The position numbers and the translations under genes are program-made. Below the pieces are notes generated by a model. It was not told the DNA's origin. It saw nothing but the letters and a program-made list of their open reading frames with translations, and did no database searches. Positions 44,079 to 53,276 of a stretch of DNA of 64,000 nucleotides are shown here, piece after piece. The stretch is from Janthinobacterium sp. 344 (GTDB taxonomy: Bacteria; Pseudomonadota; Gammaproteobacteria; Burkholderiales; Burkholderiaceae_D), in assembly GCF_900112025.1 (NCBI RefSeq), contig NZ_FOKL01000002.1, forward strand, positions 84,329-148,328. Reading direction: 5' to 3'. Numbering within the stretch: position 1 is the stretch's first letter; every line of letters starts with the position of its first letter.

Positions 44079-45947
44079 TTAACTGACCATGGCCAGGCGC
44101 GGTCCTGCCGCCGGGAAACGCTGCTCGATCGAGGCGGCGATGCCGGTGGCGTCCAGGCCCACGCTTTTCAGCAGTTGCACGGGGTCGCCATGGTCGATGA
44201 AGGTGTCTGGCAAGCCCAGCATCAAAATCGGCTTGACGATCCCCTCCGCCGCCAGGGCTTCGGCCACGGCCGAACCGGCGCCGCCCATGATGCAGCCCTC
44301 TTCCACCGTCACCAGGCAGTCATGCTCGGCCGCCAGTTGCTTCACCAGCGCCACGTCGAGCGGCTTGACGAAGCGCATGTTGGCCACCGTCGCGTCGAGC
44401 TTCTCGCCCGCCGCCACGCTCGGCGCCACCATCGAGCCGAAGGCCAGGATGGCGATGCGCTTGCCGTGGCGCTTGATCTCGCCCTTGCCGAGCTCAATGC
44501 TGGTCAGTTCCGGCACGATGGCCGCGCCGGCACCGGCGCCGCGCGGATAGCGGATGGCCGCCGGGCCCGGATAGTGGTAGCCCGTCGTCAGCATTTGGCG
44601 GCACTCGTTTTCGTCCGACGCGGCCATGATGACCATGTTCGGAATGCAGCGCAGGAATGCCATGTCGTAGTTGCCCGCATGCGTGGCGCCGTCGGCGCCC
44701 ACCAGGCCGGCGCGGTCCAGGGCGAACGTCACGTCCAGGTTTTGCAGCGCCACGTCGTGGATCAGCTGATCGTAGGCGCGCTGCAGGAAGGTGGAATAGA
44801 TGGCCACGACGGGCTTCAAGCCTTCGCAGGCCAGGCCCGCGCCAAAGGTCACGGAATGCTGCTCGGCAATACCCACGTCAAAGTAGCGGTTCGGGAATTG
44901 CTGTTCGAACTTGACCATGCCCGAGCCTTCGCGCATGGCCGGCGTGATGCCCACCAGGCGCTTGTCGTGCGCGGCCATGTCGCACAGCCAGTTGCCGAAC
45001 ACTTCCGTGTACGTCATCTTGGCGGGCGCCGTGGCCGGCTTGATGCCCTCGGCCGGGTTGAACTTGCCCGTGCCGTGGTACAGGATCGGCTCCGCTTCGG
45101 CCAGCTTGTAGCCCTGGCCTTTTTTCGTGACCACGTGCAGGAATTGCGGGCCCTTCAGCTGCTTGATGTTTTGCAGGGTGGGAATCAGCGAATCGAGGTC
45201 GTGGCCGTCGATGGGGCCGATATAGTTGAAACCGAATTCCTCGAACATGGTGGCGGGCACGACCATGCCCTTGGCGTGCTCTTCGAAGCGCTTCGCCAGT
45301 TCCAGCACGGGGCCGGGCAAGACGGATTTGCCGACATTCTTGGCTGCCGCATAGAACTGCCCCGACATCAGGCGCGCCAGGTGGCGGTTCAGCGCGCCCA
45401 CGGGTGGCGAGATCGACATGTCGTTGTCGTTCAGGATCACCAGCAGGTTGACGTCTTCCTGCACGCCCGCATTGTTCATCGCCTCGAACGCCATGCCGGC
45501 CGTCATCGAGCCGTCGCCGATCACGGCGATCGCGTGCAGCGGGTCGCCCTTGATCTTGGCGGCCTGCGCCATGCCCAGCGCGGCGGAAATGGACGTCGAC
45601 GAGTGCGCCGTGCCGAACGTGTCGTATTCGCTCTCGTCGCGTTTCGGGAAGCCGGAAATGCCATCCTTCTGGCGCAAGGTATGCATGCGCTCGCGCCGGC
45701 CCGTCAAAATCTTGTGCGAATAGGTCTGGTGGCCCACGTCCCAGACGATGCGGTCGTGCGGCGTGTTGAACACGTAATGCAGGGCGACGGTCAGCTCGAC
45801 CGTGCCCAGGTTGGACGACAGATGGCCGCCCGTCTTGGAGACGGAATCGAGCAGGAAGCTGCGCAATTCCTGCGCCAGCGGCACCAGTTGCGAGCGGGCC
45901 AGCTTGCGCACTTGCGCTGGTTCATTGATGGTTTCTAACAGTTTCAT
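44079..45947 (-). CDS. dxs: 1-deoxy-D-xylulose-5-phosphate synthase
   Basis: A 622-residue thiamine-diphosphate enzyme, full length. Motifs: [33 protein letters not shown] (the ThDP-binding GDG...N site), [37 protein letters not shown] and [16 protein letters not shown]. It condenses pyruvate and glyceraldehyde 3-phosphate in the first step of the MEP pathway. It directly follows ispA and is the third gene of xseB-ispA-dxs. Confidence 0.97.
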   Translation of the reverse strand: MKLLETINEPAQVRKLARSQLVPLAQELRSFLLDSVSKTGGHLSSNLGTVELTVALHYVFNTPHDRIVWDVGHQTYSHKILTGRRERMHTLRQKDGISGFPKRDESEYDTFGTAHSSTSISAALGMAQAAKIKGDPLHAIAVIGDGSMTAGMAFEAMNNAGVQEDVNLLVILNDNDMSISPPVGALNRHLARLMSGQFYAAAKNVGKSVLPGPVLELAKRFEEHAKGMVVPATMFEEFGFNYIGPIDGHDLDSLIPTLQNIKQLKGPQFLHVVTKKGQGYKLAEAEPILYHGTGKFNPAEGIKPATAPAKMTYTEVFGNWLCDMAAHDKRLVGITPAMREGSGMVKFEQQFPNRYFDVGIAEQHSVTFGAGLACEGLKPVVAIYSTFLQRAYDQLIHDVALQNLDVTFALDRAGLVGADGATHAGNYDMAFLRCIPNMVIMAASDENECRQMLTTGYHYPGPAAIRYPRGAGAGAAIVPELTSIELGKGEIKRHGKRIAILAFGSMVAPSVAAGEKLDATVANMRFVKPLDVALVKQLAAEHDCLVTVEEGCIMGGAGSAVAEALAAEGIVKPILMLGLPDTFIDHGDPVQLLKSVGLDATGIAASIEQRFPAAGPRLAMVS

Positions 45948-46859
45948 TTAAGCCTTCCGCTGCACGACCAGGTCCGCCAGCTCGCGCAGACGGCGTGCCT
46001 GGTCCCCGAATGGCGCCAGCGCCGCATGGGCGTCGCACCGCAATTGTTCTGCCAGGGCCCGCGATGGTTCCAGCCCCAGTATCGATACGTAAGTGGGCTT
46101 GTTGGCGGCCGCATCCTTGCCTGCCGTCTTGCCCAGGGTGGCCGAATCGGCCGTCGCGTCGAGCACGTCGTCGACCACCTGGAACGCCAGACCGACGGCG
46201 CGCGCATACGCGTTCAGCGCCGTCATCTCGTCCGCCGTCAAGTCCTTGCCGGCCAGCGCGCCGAGGATCACGGCCGCGCGCAGCAAGGCGCCCGTCTTGA
46301 GTTGATGCATCTGTTCCAGCTGCGGCAAGGTCAAGGCCAGGCCGACGCTGTCGAGGTCGATCGCCTGGCCGCCGCACATACCAAAGGAACCGGAGGCGTG
46401 CGCCAGCAGCCGGATCATGGCCATCTGCCGCGCGGGAGGAATCGCCGCGCCATCGGCCAGCAGCATGAAGGCCTGCGATTGCAGCGCATCGCCCACCAGC
46501 AGGGCCGTCGCTTCATCGTAGGCGACGTGCACGGTAGGCTTGCCACGGCGCAAGGCATCGTCATCCATGCACGGCATGTCGTCGTGCACGAGCGAATACA
46601 CGTGAATCATTTCCAGCGCGCACGCGGCGCGCGCCAAGGTATCGGCATCGGCATCGAACAGTTCGCCGGCTGCCATCACCAGCAGCGGGCGCACGCGCTT
46701 GCCGCCGCCCAGCAGCGCGTAGCGCATGGCCGCGTGCAGCTTGTGCGGCACCACGTCCGCCGCCGGCAGGAACTGGTCGAGGCAGGCTTCCACGCCGGAC
46801 TGGGTGCGTTGCATCCAGTCGCCGAAGGTCACGCCGTCTTGTTGCATGCTGGCCATCAT
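45948..46859 (-). CDS. ispA: Farnesyl diphosphate synthase (polyprenyl synthetase)
   Basis: A 303-residue prenyltransferase. First Asp-rich motif HDDMPCMDDDALRRGKPT and second VDDVLDATADSATLGKTAGKD are intact, with GGGKRVRPLL for isopentenyl-diphosphate binding. It makes farnesyl diphosphate for quinones and undecaprenyl phosphate. ATG 46859 overlaps the xseB stop as ATGA. It stops one base before the dxs start codon. Confidence 0.96.
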   Translation of the reverse strand: MMASMQQDGVTFGDWMQRTQSGVEACLDQFLPAADVVPHKLHAAMRYALLGGGKRVRPLLVMAAGELFDADADTLARAACALEMIHVYSLVHDDMPCMDDDALRRGKPTVHVAYDEATALLVGDALQSQAFMLLADGAAIPPARQMAMIRLLAHASGSFGMCGGQAIDLDSVGLALTLPQLEQMHQLKTGALLRAAVILGALAGKDLTADEMTALNAYARAVGLAFQVVDDVLDATADSATLGKTAGKDAAANKPTYVSILGLEPSRALAEQLRCDAHAALAPFGDQARRLRELADLVVQRKA

Positions 46860-47107
46860 TGGGCGGCCTCGCCGGCATCCGTAAACGGTTTGAGCATATC
46901 GCCTTCCAGCACTTTTACCTGCGCTTCGACACTATCGAGCTGGGTGGCGCAATACTTGACCAGCTCCGAGCCGCGCTGATACGCCGCGACCGAGGCTTCC
47001 AGCGGCAATTGCCCCGCTTCCATTTGCGTTACCAGCTGCGCCAGTTCCGCCATGGCCTCTTCAAACGAGGCCGGCGCTGCGGCAGCGGCAGTTAATTTCT
47101 TCGACAT
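46856..47107 (-). CDS. xseB: Exodeoxyribonuclease VII small subunit
   Basis: An 83-residue XseB: ASFEEAMAELAQLVTQMEAGQLPLEASVAAYQRGSELVKYC, the conserved helical hairpin, then VKVLEGD. It stabilises XseA in the single-strand nuclease. The start MSKKLTAAA at 47107 is preferred over an upstream in-frame ATG-less extension. XseA is not in the window. The xseB-ispA-dxs order is common in proteobacteria. Confidence 0.94.
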   Translation of the reverse strand: MSKKLTAAAAAPASFEEAMAELAQLVTQMEAGQLPLEASVAAYQRGSELVKYCATQLDSVEAQVKVLEGDMLKPFTDAGEAAQ

Positions 47108-47180
47108 AGACTCAGATCTCTTCGTGGCACGAGGGGCTTGGTGGGAGACGCCGGGGACTCCCGGCCAGCATAGAAGCGTT

Positions 47181-47210
47181 ATTTTAGAACAAACCACACT
47201 ATTAAGTGAA
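47181..47210 (-). promoter_or_regulatory. Candidate promoter of xseB-ispA-dxs
   Basis: On minus, TTCACT (47210-47205) and TAAAAT (47186-47181) are 18 bases apart, 74 bases before xseB. In the same 406-base gap (47108-47513) a plus-strand TATAAT at 47377-47382 could serve the Rieske gene, but I find no well-spaced -35. No gene is supported in the gap. Confidence 0.45.
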
Positions 47211-47513
47211 AACTAAAGCGCAATCGGCGCGCTCAAAGTCCATAGCGTTGCCGGCTTGCCAGTGGATTTTAGCCGAATCGCCCCCATCTGCCGGGAATTG
47301 CACGGCAAATGACAACGCTTCTCATTAAAGTACCCGAATTGCCGGGAGGTTTGGCAATGCCGAGGCCGATCCGCGCTATAATTGCCGGTTCTGTCCGAAA
47401 TACCGTTTCAACAAATTTGAATTCAGGTCTTTGCGGATTCTTTCTCTCTGTAGCGGTTACCCAGGGAATGGCCTGGGGCACTGCTGACCGTTGTACATTT
47501 ATGGGGGGTTGGG

Positions 47514-48614
47514 ATGTCCGATCTGGCTACTCACGCCAAGCTGGCGCGTTCAAACGCGCAACTTCCGGTCCACGTCTATTTTGACGAAACGCTGTTGCAG
47601 CGTGAAATGCAGCAATTGTTCCAGGCCGGTCCGCGCTATGTCGGGCATGAGCTGATGGTGCCGGAAACCGGCGATTTTGCGACCCTGGCGTCTGAGAACG
47701 AAGGGCGCATGCTCGTGCGCAACGCCAATGGCATCGAAGTATTGTCCAACGTGTGCCGTCACCGGCAGGCGCTGATGTTCAATGGACGCGGCAATGCGCA
47801 GAATATCGTCTGCCCGCTGCACCGCTGGACCTACGACCTCAAGGGAGAATTGATCGGCGCGCCGCATTTCCCCGAGACGCCGTGCCTGAACCTGTCGAAA
47901 ACACCGCTGCAAAGCTGGAATGGCTTGCTGTTCGAGCAAAACGGCTACAACGTGATGGAAAAACTGAAAAGTTTGTCCGTCTCGAAGGAACTCGATTTTT
48001 CCGGCTACATGTTCGACCACGTGGAAATCCACGAATGCGACTACAACTGGAAAACCTTCATCGAAGTCTACCTCGAGGATTACCACGTCGAACCGTTCCA
48101 CCCTGGCCTGGGCAGCTTCGTCAGCTGCGACGACCTGCGCTGGGAATTCGGCAAGGATTACAGCGTGCAGACGGTGGGCGTGCACCGCGGCCTGCAGCAG
48201 GCCGGTACGCCGGCGTACAAGAAATGGCAGGAGCAGGTGCTGCAATTCCGTGGCGGCGAACCGCCACCGTATGGCGCCATCTGGCTGACCCTGTATCCGA
48301 ACATCATGGTGGAATGGTATCCGCACGTGCTGGTCGTCTCGACCCTGTGGCCCGATGGTCCGCAAAAGACGCGCAACGTGGTGGAGTTCTATTACCCAGA
48401 AGAAATCGTGCTGTTCGAGCGCGACTTCGTCGAAGCGGAACGGGCCGCCTACATGGAAACCTGCGTCGAGGACGATGAAATCGCCCTGCGCATGGACGCG
48501 GGCCGCAAGGCACTGATGGCACGCGGCGTGAGCGAAGTGGGCCCTTACCAGTCGCCCATGGAAGACGGCATGCAGCATTTCCACGAGTGGTACCACAACA
48601 ATATCGACCTGTAA
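47514..48614 (+). CDS. Rieske 2Fe-2S aromatic-ring-hydroxylating-type oxygenase, alpha subunit
   Basis: A 366-residue oxygenase. The Rieske cluster ligands are C81-x-H83 (CRHRQALMF) and C100-x2-H103 (CPLHRWTYD). The catalytic domain has the mononuclear iron motif EDYHVEPFHPG near residue 190. No ferredoxin, reductase or beta subunit lies beside it, so the electron donor and substrate are unknown. Such solo alpha subunits include demethylases and carnitine or betaine oxygenases. ATG 47514 starts it; an intrinsic terminator follows. Confidence 0.88.
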   Translation: MSDLATHAKLARSNAQLPVHVYFDETLLQREMQQLFQAGPRYVGHELMVPETGDFATLASENEGRMLVRNANGIEVLSNVCRHRQALMFNGRGNAQNIVCPLHRWTYDLKGELIGAPHFPETPCLNLSKTPLQSWNGLLFEQNGYNVMEKLKSLSVSKELDFSGYMFDHVEIHECDYNWKTFIEVYLEDYHVEPFHPGLGSFVSCDDLRWEFGKDYSVQTVGVHRGLQQAGTPAYKKWQEQVLQFRGGEPPPYGAIWLTLYPNIMVEWYPHVLVVSTLWPDGPQKTRNVVEFYYPEEIVLFERDFVEAERAAYMETCVEDDEIALRMDAGRKALMARGVSEVGPYQSPMEDGMQHFHEWYHNNIDL

Positions 48615-48625
48615 TATCAGTAGAG

Positions 48626-48649
48626 GGGCCGCATTGCGCGGCCCTTTTT
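48626..48649 (+). terminator. Intrinsic terminator after the Rieske gene
   Basis: Seven-base arms GGGCCGC (48626-48632) and GCGGCCC (48638-48644) with a five-base loop, then five T's. Confidence 0.88.
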
Positions 48650-48673
48650 CATTTTCATCGTCAGGATTTACTC

Positions 48674-49597
48674 ATGCAATCTTTATGGATGCTGTTTGCC
48701 AGCTTCATGTTCGCCATCATGGGCGTGTGCGTCAAGCTGGCGTCGGATCTGTATTCGACGTCAGAAATCGTCATGTACCGCGGCATCATCGGCATGACCG
48801 TCATGACCTGCACGATCCTGTACCAGGGCGGCAGCTTTAAAACCACGATGCCGGGCCAGCATCTGTGGCGCGGCGTGGTGGGCGTGATCGCCCTGTGGCT
48901 GTGGTTTTATGCGATCGCCATCCTGCCGCTGGCCACGGCCATGACGCTCAATTACATGGCACCGATCTGGATCGCCGTGATCCTGCTGGCCGGCGGCTGG
49001 TGGAAAGGCATGAAACAGGTCGAGTGGCCGCTGGTGGCCGCCATCGCCATGAGCTTTGTCGGCGTGACCCTGCTGCTGCAGCCCGTGTTCGAGACGGACC
49101 AGCTGGGCGGCGCCGTCACGGCCTTGATTTCCGGCATGCTATCCGCCCTCGCCTACCTGCAGGTGCGCAAGCTGGGCCTGCTGGGCGAGCCCGAATACCG
49201 GGTCGTGTTTTACTTCTCCATCGTTAACTTCCTGGCCGGCGTGATCGGCCACGTGGCCAGCGCCGGCGGCGGCCCCGTCGTCTGGCATGCGCACACGAGC
49301 GCCTACGGCATCGGCTTGCTGGCCGCCATCGGCCTGTGCGCCACCATGGCGCAGATGGCCATGACACGCGCCTACCGCCTGGGCAAGACGCTCGTGGTGG
49401 CCAATCTGCAATACACGGGCATCGTCTTTTCCAGCTTCTGGGGCGTGGTGATCTTCGGCGACCTGTTCGACTGGCATGGCTGGGCCGGCATCGGCATCAT
49501 TCTCGCCTCGGGCATCGCGGCAACCTATTACAATACCCGCAACACGGCCCGTGGCGCCGCCATCGCGCGCACGGATCCCATCGCCAGCGAAGTGTAA
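48674..49597 (+). CDS. EamA/DMT-superfamily transporter
   Basis: A 307-residue protein with ten TM helices in two EamA repeats (MQSLWMLFASFMFAIMGVCV opens the first; ALISGMLSALAYLQVRKLGL opens the second). YMAPIWIAVILLA and LQYTGIVFSSFWGVVIFGD are typical repeat ends. It is a drug/metabolite-type exporter with unknown substrate. ATG 48674 follows AGGA. The sulfurtransferase starts 13 bases downstream, so the two probably share a transcript. Confidence 0.88.
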   Translation: MQSLWMLFASFMFAIMGVCVKLASDLYSTSEIVMYRGIIGMTVMTCTILYQGGSFKTTMPGQHLWRGVVGVIALWLWFYAIAILPLATAMTLNYMAPIWIAVILLAGGWWKGMKQVEWPLVAAIAMSFVGVTLLLQPVFETDQLGGAVTALISGMLSALAYLQVRKLGLLGEPEYRVVFYFSIVNFLAGVIGHVASAGGGPVVWHAHTSAYGIGLLAAIGLCATMAQMAMTRAYRLGKTLVVANLQYTGIVFSSFWGVVIFGDLFDWHGWAGIGIILASGIAATYYNTRNTARGAAIARTDPIASEV

Positions 49598-49610
49598 AGG
49601 AGCGTTCCTG

Positions 49611-50462
49611 ATGTACACCACCCTGATCCAGGCCAGCAAACTGGCCAGCCATGTGAATGACAGCGGCTGGGTCATCCTCGATTGCCGCCACGACTTGCTC
49701 AATCCGACGGCCGGCAGCGACGCCTTTGCGGCCGGCCACATCCAGAATGCGCAGTTCGCCAATATCGACACGGACCTGTCCGGCCCCAAGATGGCGCGCG
49801 GCCCCGAATTTACCGGACGGCATCCTCTGCCCGACCGCGCCGCCCTGCTGGCGACGTTGCGCGGCTGGGGCATCGATGACGAAACGCAAGTGGTGGCCTA
49901 CGACGGCCAGGGCGGCATGTTCGCCGCGCGCCTATGGTGGCTGCTGCGCTGGATCGGCCACCCGCATGTGGCCGTGCTCGACGGCGGCCTGGCCGCCTGG
50001 CAGGCGCAGGGCTTGCCGCTGGTCACGCCCGTGGCGCCGCGCCCTGTTGGCAAGCTCACGGAACAAGCCAGCCTGACGCGCACGGCCAGCGTGCAGGACG
50101 TCGTCGCCAACCTGGAAACCCAGGCGCTGACGGTGATCGACGCGCGCGCGCCCGACCGGTATCGCGGCGAAAACGAAACCATCGACCCCGTGGGCGGCCA
50201 TATTCCGGGCGCGAAAAACCGTTTCTTCAAGGATAACCTGCAGGCGGACGGCCGCTTCAAGAGCGCCGATGAACTGGAAAAAGAATTTTCCGGACTGATC
50301 AGCAAGCCGGAAGCGGCCATCCTGCAATGCGGCTCCGGCGTGACGGCCTGCCACAACCTGCTGGCCCTGGAAGTGGCGGGCTTATCTGGCGCGGCCCTGT
50401 ATCCGGGTTCGTGGAGCGAATGGTGCGCCGATCCGGCGCGGCCGGTGGCGACGGGGAACTAA
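49611..50462 (+). CDS. sseA: Two-domain sulfurtransferase (3-mercaptopyruvate type)
   Basis: A 283-residue tandem rhodanese. The N-terminal inactive domain has VILDCRHDL and DTDLSGPKMARGPEFTGRHPLP. The C-terminal domain holds catalytic C240 in QCGSGVTACHNLLALE, whose CGSGVTA loop is typical of mercaptopyruvate sulfurtransferases rather than thiosulfate rhodaneses. AAAGGAG precedes ATG 49611. A bidirectional terminator follows at once. Confidence 0.9.
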   Translation: MYTTLIQASKLASHVNDSGWVILDCRHDLLNPTAGSDAFAAGHIQNAQFANIDTDLSGPKMARGPEFTGRHPLPDRAALLATLRGWGIDDETQVVAYDGQGGMFAARLWWLLRWIGHPHVAVLDGGLAAWQAQGLPLVTPVAPRPVGKLTEQASLTRTASVQDVVANLETQALTVIDARAPDRYRGENETIDPVGGHIPGAKNRFFKDNLQADGRFKSADELEKEFSGLISKPEAAILQCGSGVTACHNLLALEVAGLSGAALYPGSWSEWCADPARPVATGN

Positions 50463-50488
50463 AAAAAGCGGACCTCGGTCCGCTTTTT
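50463..50488. terminator. Bidirectional intrinsic terminator between sseA and the ABC-F gene
   Basis: Arms AAAAAGCGGACC (50463-50474) and GGTCCGCTTTTT (50477-50488) in tight hairpin form. Convergent genes end on both sides, so it can stop both transcripts. Confidence 0.9.
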
Positions 50489-50504
50489 CATGCCCGGTGG
50501 ATAA

Positions 50505-52241
50505 CTACGACGTTATCCCCAGCGCCTGATTCAGCTGCGCCAGCTCCGCCTGCCACATTTGCTGGCTGGCCGGCTTCTGGTGGCGCGGTTTTCTCGCCAG
50601 GTCTTCCGCCAGCAACTGCTCCAGTTCGCACAGGCGTTCCAGCTGCAGGTCGATGTCCGTCAGTACCACAGACGCATGCTCCACGCGCGCCGCCGGCGTC
50701 AACGCCTGCCCATCCTCAGCACTCAGCCGTGCATACGCGCTGGCCGCATCCGGCCATTCCTCCAGCCGGCCATCGGCCACCACCCAAAAGCGGTTGCACG
50801 CCGTTTCGATCAGGTCGCGGTCGTGCGACACCAGCAGGCAGCCCCCGTCGAAGCCGCGCAGCGCTTGCCCCAGCTCCGCCTTGCCTTGCATGTCCAGGTG
50901 GTTGCTGGGTTCATCGAGCAGCAGTAAATGATAGCTGGCCAGCGACAGGCCCAGGAACAGCAGCCGCGCCCGCTCGCCGCCGCTCAGGGTGGCCACCGTC
51001 TGGCCATGGCGCGCATACGGAAAACCGGCCGCGATCAGCGCCTGCTTGCGCGCCACCTGGCTGCGCGCCGCCTCGTTCTGTACGGCAAACGGGTACAGCG
51101 CGTCGGACAGATCGGCCGTATCGGCCAATTGCTTGAGCGACTGGTCGTAATAGCCGATATTGGCCGCCTTGTGATAGCGCAAGTCGCCGCGTTCCTCCTG
51201 TGCCTGGATCGCTTGCCAGCACAGGCGCAGCAAGGACGACTTGCCGCTGCCGTTAGCGCCCAGCAAGGCGACCCGGTCGCCCGGTTTCAGCCATAGCTGC
51301 CCCACCTGGAACAGCAGCGGCGAAGCGGGCACGGCGCGCACGTCCAGGGCGTCGAGCGCCAGCAGCTGGTCGGCCGCCAGCGCCTTGCCGCGCAAACTCA
51401 AACGCCACGGTGCGCCATCGCTGACGAACGATTGCTCGTCCTGCAACTTGTCGATGCGCCGCTGCATGCTTTTGGCCTTGCGCGCCATGCCGACGTTATC
51501 GTAGATCTTGCCCCACAGGGCCAGGCGGGTGCTGCTGACGGCCAGGCGGTCGATTTCCTTCTGTTCCGCCGCATGCCGGGCGGCAGCGGCAACGTCCGCC
51601 TCGGCCAGCGCCGCCAGTGCGGGGCCGCACGGCAAGTCGAAATCGTACAGGCGGCTATCGCGCAAGATCCAGCTGCGCGTGGCCACGTTGTCGAGCAGGC
51701 GCTGGTCGTGCGAGACGAGGATGAAGGCGCCGCGCCAGCGCAGCAGGAATTGCTCCAGCCACAGCAGCGACGGCAAGTCCAGGTGATTGCTCGGCTCATC
51801 GAGCAGCAGCACGTTCGGCTCCTGCAGCAGCGCGCGCCCCAGCAGCAGCCGCGTGTGCTGGCCGCCGGACAGCGCGTGCACGGGCACTTGCGCCGTCTCG
51901 TGCTCGAAGCCTAACTCGGCCAGCAGGCTGTCGACCCGCCAATGCAGCTCGGGCTGCTCCAGCACGGGCGCCAGCAAGGCGTCGTACAGGCTCAGGCTGG
52001 CAAGTTCGGCCGGCAAGTGCTGTTCCACATGCTGCAAGCGGCAGGCACGAGCATAGTGGATGGTGCCGGCAGTGGCTGCGCGGGTGCCACTGAGCAATCC
52101 CAGCAAGGTGGATTTGCCGCAGCCATTGTGGCCGATCAGGCCGATGCGGTCGCCCTGGCGCAAGGTAAAGGCGAGTTCATTGAAGAGGAAACCGTCGTGG
52201 GTATCGAGTTGTAAAGCTTGGGTAGAAATTAGGGTAGTCAT
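50505..52241 (-). CDS. ABC-F family ATPase (ribosome-associated type)
   Basis: A 578-residue protein with two ABC domains and no TM. Walker A sites are GHNGCGKST (residues 37-45) and GANGSGKSS. Signatures are LSGGQHTRLLLGRALL and LSGGERARLLFLGLS. Both Walker B regions read LLLDEPSNHLD. The interdomain linker is rich in Arg, Lys and Glu (GMARKAKSMQRRIDKLQDE), as in ABC-F proteins that act in the ribosomal E site. Some members give antibiotic protection; others are translation factors, and this one is not assigned. ATG 52241 has a weak SD sequence, and a leader ORF lies upstream. Confidence 0.9.
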   Translation of the reverse strand: MTTLISTQALQLDTHDGFLFNELAFTLRQGDRIGLIGHNGCGKSTLLGLLSGTRAATAGTIHYARACRLQHVEQHLPAELASLSLYDALLAPVLEQPELHWRVDSLLAELGFEHETAQVPVHALSGGQHTRLLLGRALLQEPNVLLLDEPSNHLDLPSLLWLEQFLLRWRGAFILVSHDQRLLDNVATRSWILRDSRLYDFDLPCGPALAALAEADVAAAARHAAEQKEIDRLAVSSTRLALWGKIYDNVGMARKAKSMQRRIDKLQDEQSFVSDGAPWRLSLRGKALAADQLLALDALDVRAVPASPLLFQVGQLWLKPGDRVALLGANGSGKSSLLRLCWQAIQAQEERGDLRYHKAANIGYYDQSLKQLADTADLSDALYPFAVQNEAARSQVARKQALIAAGFPYARHGQTVATLSGGERARLLFLGLSLASYHLLLLDEPSNHLDMQGKAELGQALRGFDGGCLLVSHDRDLIETACNRFWVVADGRLEEWPDAASAYARLSAEDGQALTPAARVEHASVVLTDIDLQLERLCELEQLLAEDLARKPRHQKPASQQMWQAELAQLNQALGITS

Positions 52242-52349
52242 GGCTCTTGTCTTTGTTCGGGATGCAAGCATCCGCGTTAACAGGAGCGCTAACGACAACG
52301 GAGTACCAGGAAAGGACTCGTATAGGAGGGTAACTTTGCTCTGGCCAGG

Positions 52350-52439
52350 TTATCGCAGCGCGATAGAACGTGGGCAAGAGCTGGCAAATGCGCTTAAAGA
52401 GCGTGCGCGCCACAAGGCGAGCAACAAGTTTTCTTCCAT
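52350..52439 (-). CDS. Predicted 29-residue leader peptide upstream of the ABC-F gene
   Basis: A short frame from ATG 52439 to TAA 52350 encoding MEENLLLALWRARSLSAFAS and a tail ending SIALR. Its SD AAAGGAGG is nearly perfect and eight bases from the ATG, far better than that of the ABC-F gene 108 bases further on. A CCCTCC stretch just downstream (about 52323-52330) could pair with the leader SD. A small inverted repeat GGATGC-TT-GCATCC lies close to the ABC-F start. Translation-coupled control, as known for some antibiotic-inducible ABC-F genes, is inferred. Confidence 0.55.
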   Translation of the reverse strand: MEENLLLALWRARSLSAFASSCPRSIALR

Positions 52440-52478
52440 GATATTTTCCTCCTTTCTGTGCAAGTTAGTCAGAAAGGC

Positions 52479-52487
52479 AATATAGCA
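52479..52487 (-). promoter_or_regulatory. Extended -10 promoter for leader ORF and ABC-F gene
   Basis: On minus the sequence reads TGCTATATT (52487-52479), an extended -10 (TGn plus TATATT). The -35 region is poor. Transcription would begin near 52472, about 33 bases before the leader ORF. Confidence 0.55.
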
Positions 52488-52517
52488 TAAGTGGCACCGC
52501 GGCACCGAGTCAGTGCA

Positions 52518-53276
52518 TCAGCCGCCGTGGCGCTTGTGCGTCAGGAACAGCACGATGCACACGCCCAGCGCGATCAGCAGCACTTGCGGGATGGTTTCGC
52601 GCAAGGTGGAACGGCGCTGCATCTGCGGCATCAGGTCGGACAGGGCGATATAGATGAAGCCTGACGAAGCGAACACGAGCACGTAGGGAATCAGGTTGCT
52701 GGCGCGGTCCAGGGTGAAATAGCCAAGCAGGCCGCCCGCCACCGCCATCAGGCTGCACAGCAGATTGAAGATATACGCGCGCAGGCGCGAGAAGCCGGCG
52801 TTGAGCAGCACGATGAAATCGCCGATTTCCTGCGGGATTTCATGCGCGATGATGGCCAGGCCCGTGACCAGGCCCAGCTTCGGGTCGGCCAGGAAAGCGG
52901 CGGCGATCAGGATGCCGTCCGTAAAATTGTGCATGCCGTCGCCCACCAGGATCATCCAGCCGGCCTTGCCCGCCTCGTGCTTGTCGTGGCCGTGCGCATG
53001 GTGGTGGCCGTCGCCTTCGTGGTGGTGCGAATGGCGCAGGATGGCGAATTTTTCCAGCATGAAAAAAGCCAGCAAACCGGCCAGCAGGGTCGCAAACAGG
53101 CTGCGCGGGTCGGCCTGCGACTCGAACGCTTCGGGCAAGGCGTGCAGCAAGGACGTCGACAGCATGATGCCGACGGACAAGCTGACCATGCGTTCGACCA
53201 CCTTGGACAGGAATGCAAACGAAAAGATCGCCGCCGCGGTAATACTGAACACGCCCGCGATCGTGGTCGCGAGCAA
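52518..53276 (-). CDS. ZIP-family divalent metal transporter
   Basis: About 252 residues, with TM helices typical of ZIP/GufA proteins. A His-rich cytosolic loop (HSHHHEGDGHHHAHGHDKH, about residues 83-101) precedes TM4 with GDGMHNFTDGILIAAAF and TM5 with HEIPQEIGDFIVLLNAG, which hold the metal-binding His, Asn and Glu. It probably imports zinc, iron or manganese. The listed TTG start lacks an SD sequence. A GAGG at 53314-53311 is spaced ideally for an AUC at 53303, which would add MIDPVLISI (start shown as Met), so the true start may be non-canonical. From 53304 to 53543 I see no gene. Confidence 0.85.
   Translation of the reverse strand: MLATTIAGVFSITAAAIFSFAFLSKVVERMVSLSVGIMLSTSLLHALPEAFESQADPRSLFATLLAGLLAFFMLEKFAILRHSHHHEGDGHHHAHGHDKHEAGKAGWMILVGDGMHNFTDGILIAAAFLADPKLGLVTGLAIIAHEIPQEIGDFIVLLNAGFSRLRAYIFNLLCSLMAVAGGLLGYFTLDRASNLIPYVLVFASSGFIYIALSDLMPQMQRRSTLRETIPQVLLIALGVCIVLFLTHKRHGG

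Noticed and set aside
44019..45938. Plus-strand frame of about 640 codons opposite dxs
   Set aside because: Antisense of a fully recognisable dxs; no independent signal.
47309..47584. Plus-strand 91-codon frame upstream of the Rieske gene
   Set aside because: It overlaps the Rieske start in another frame, includes the promoter region and has no SD support.
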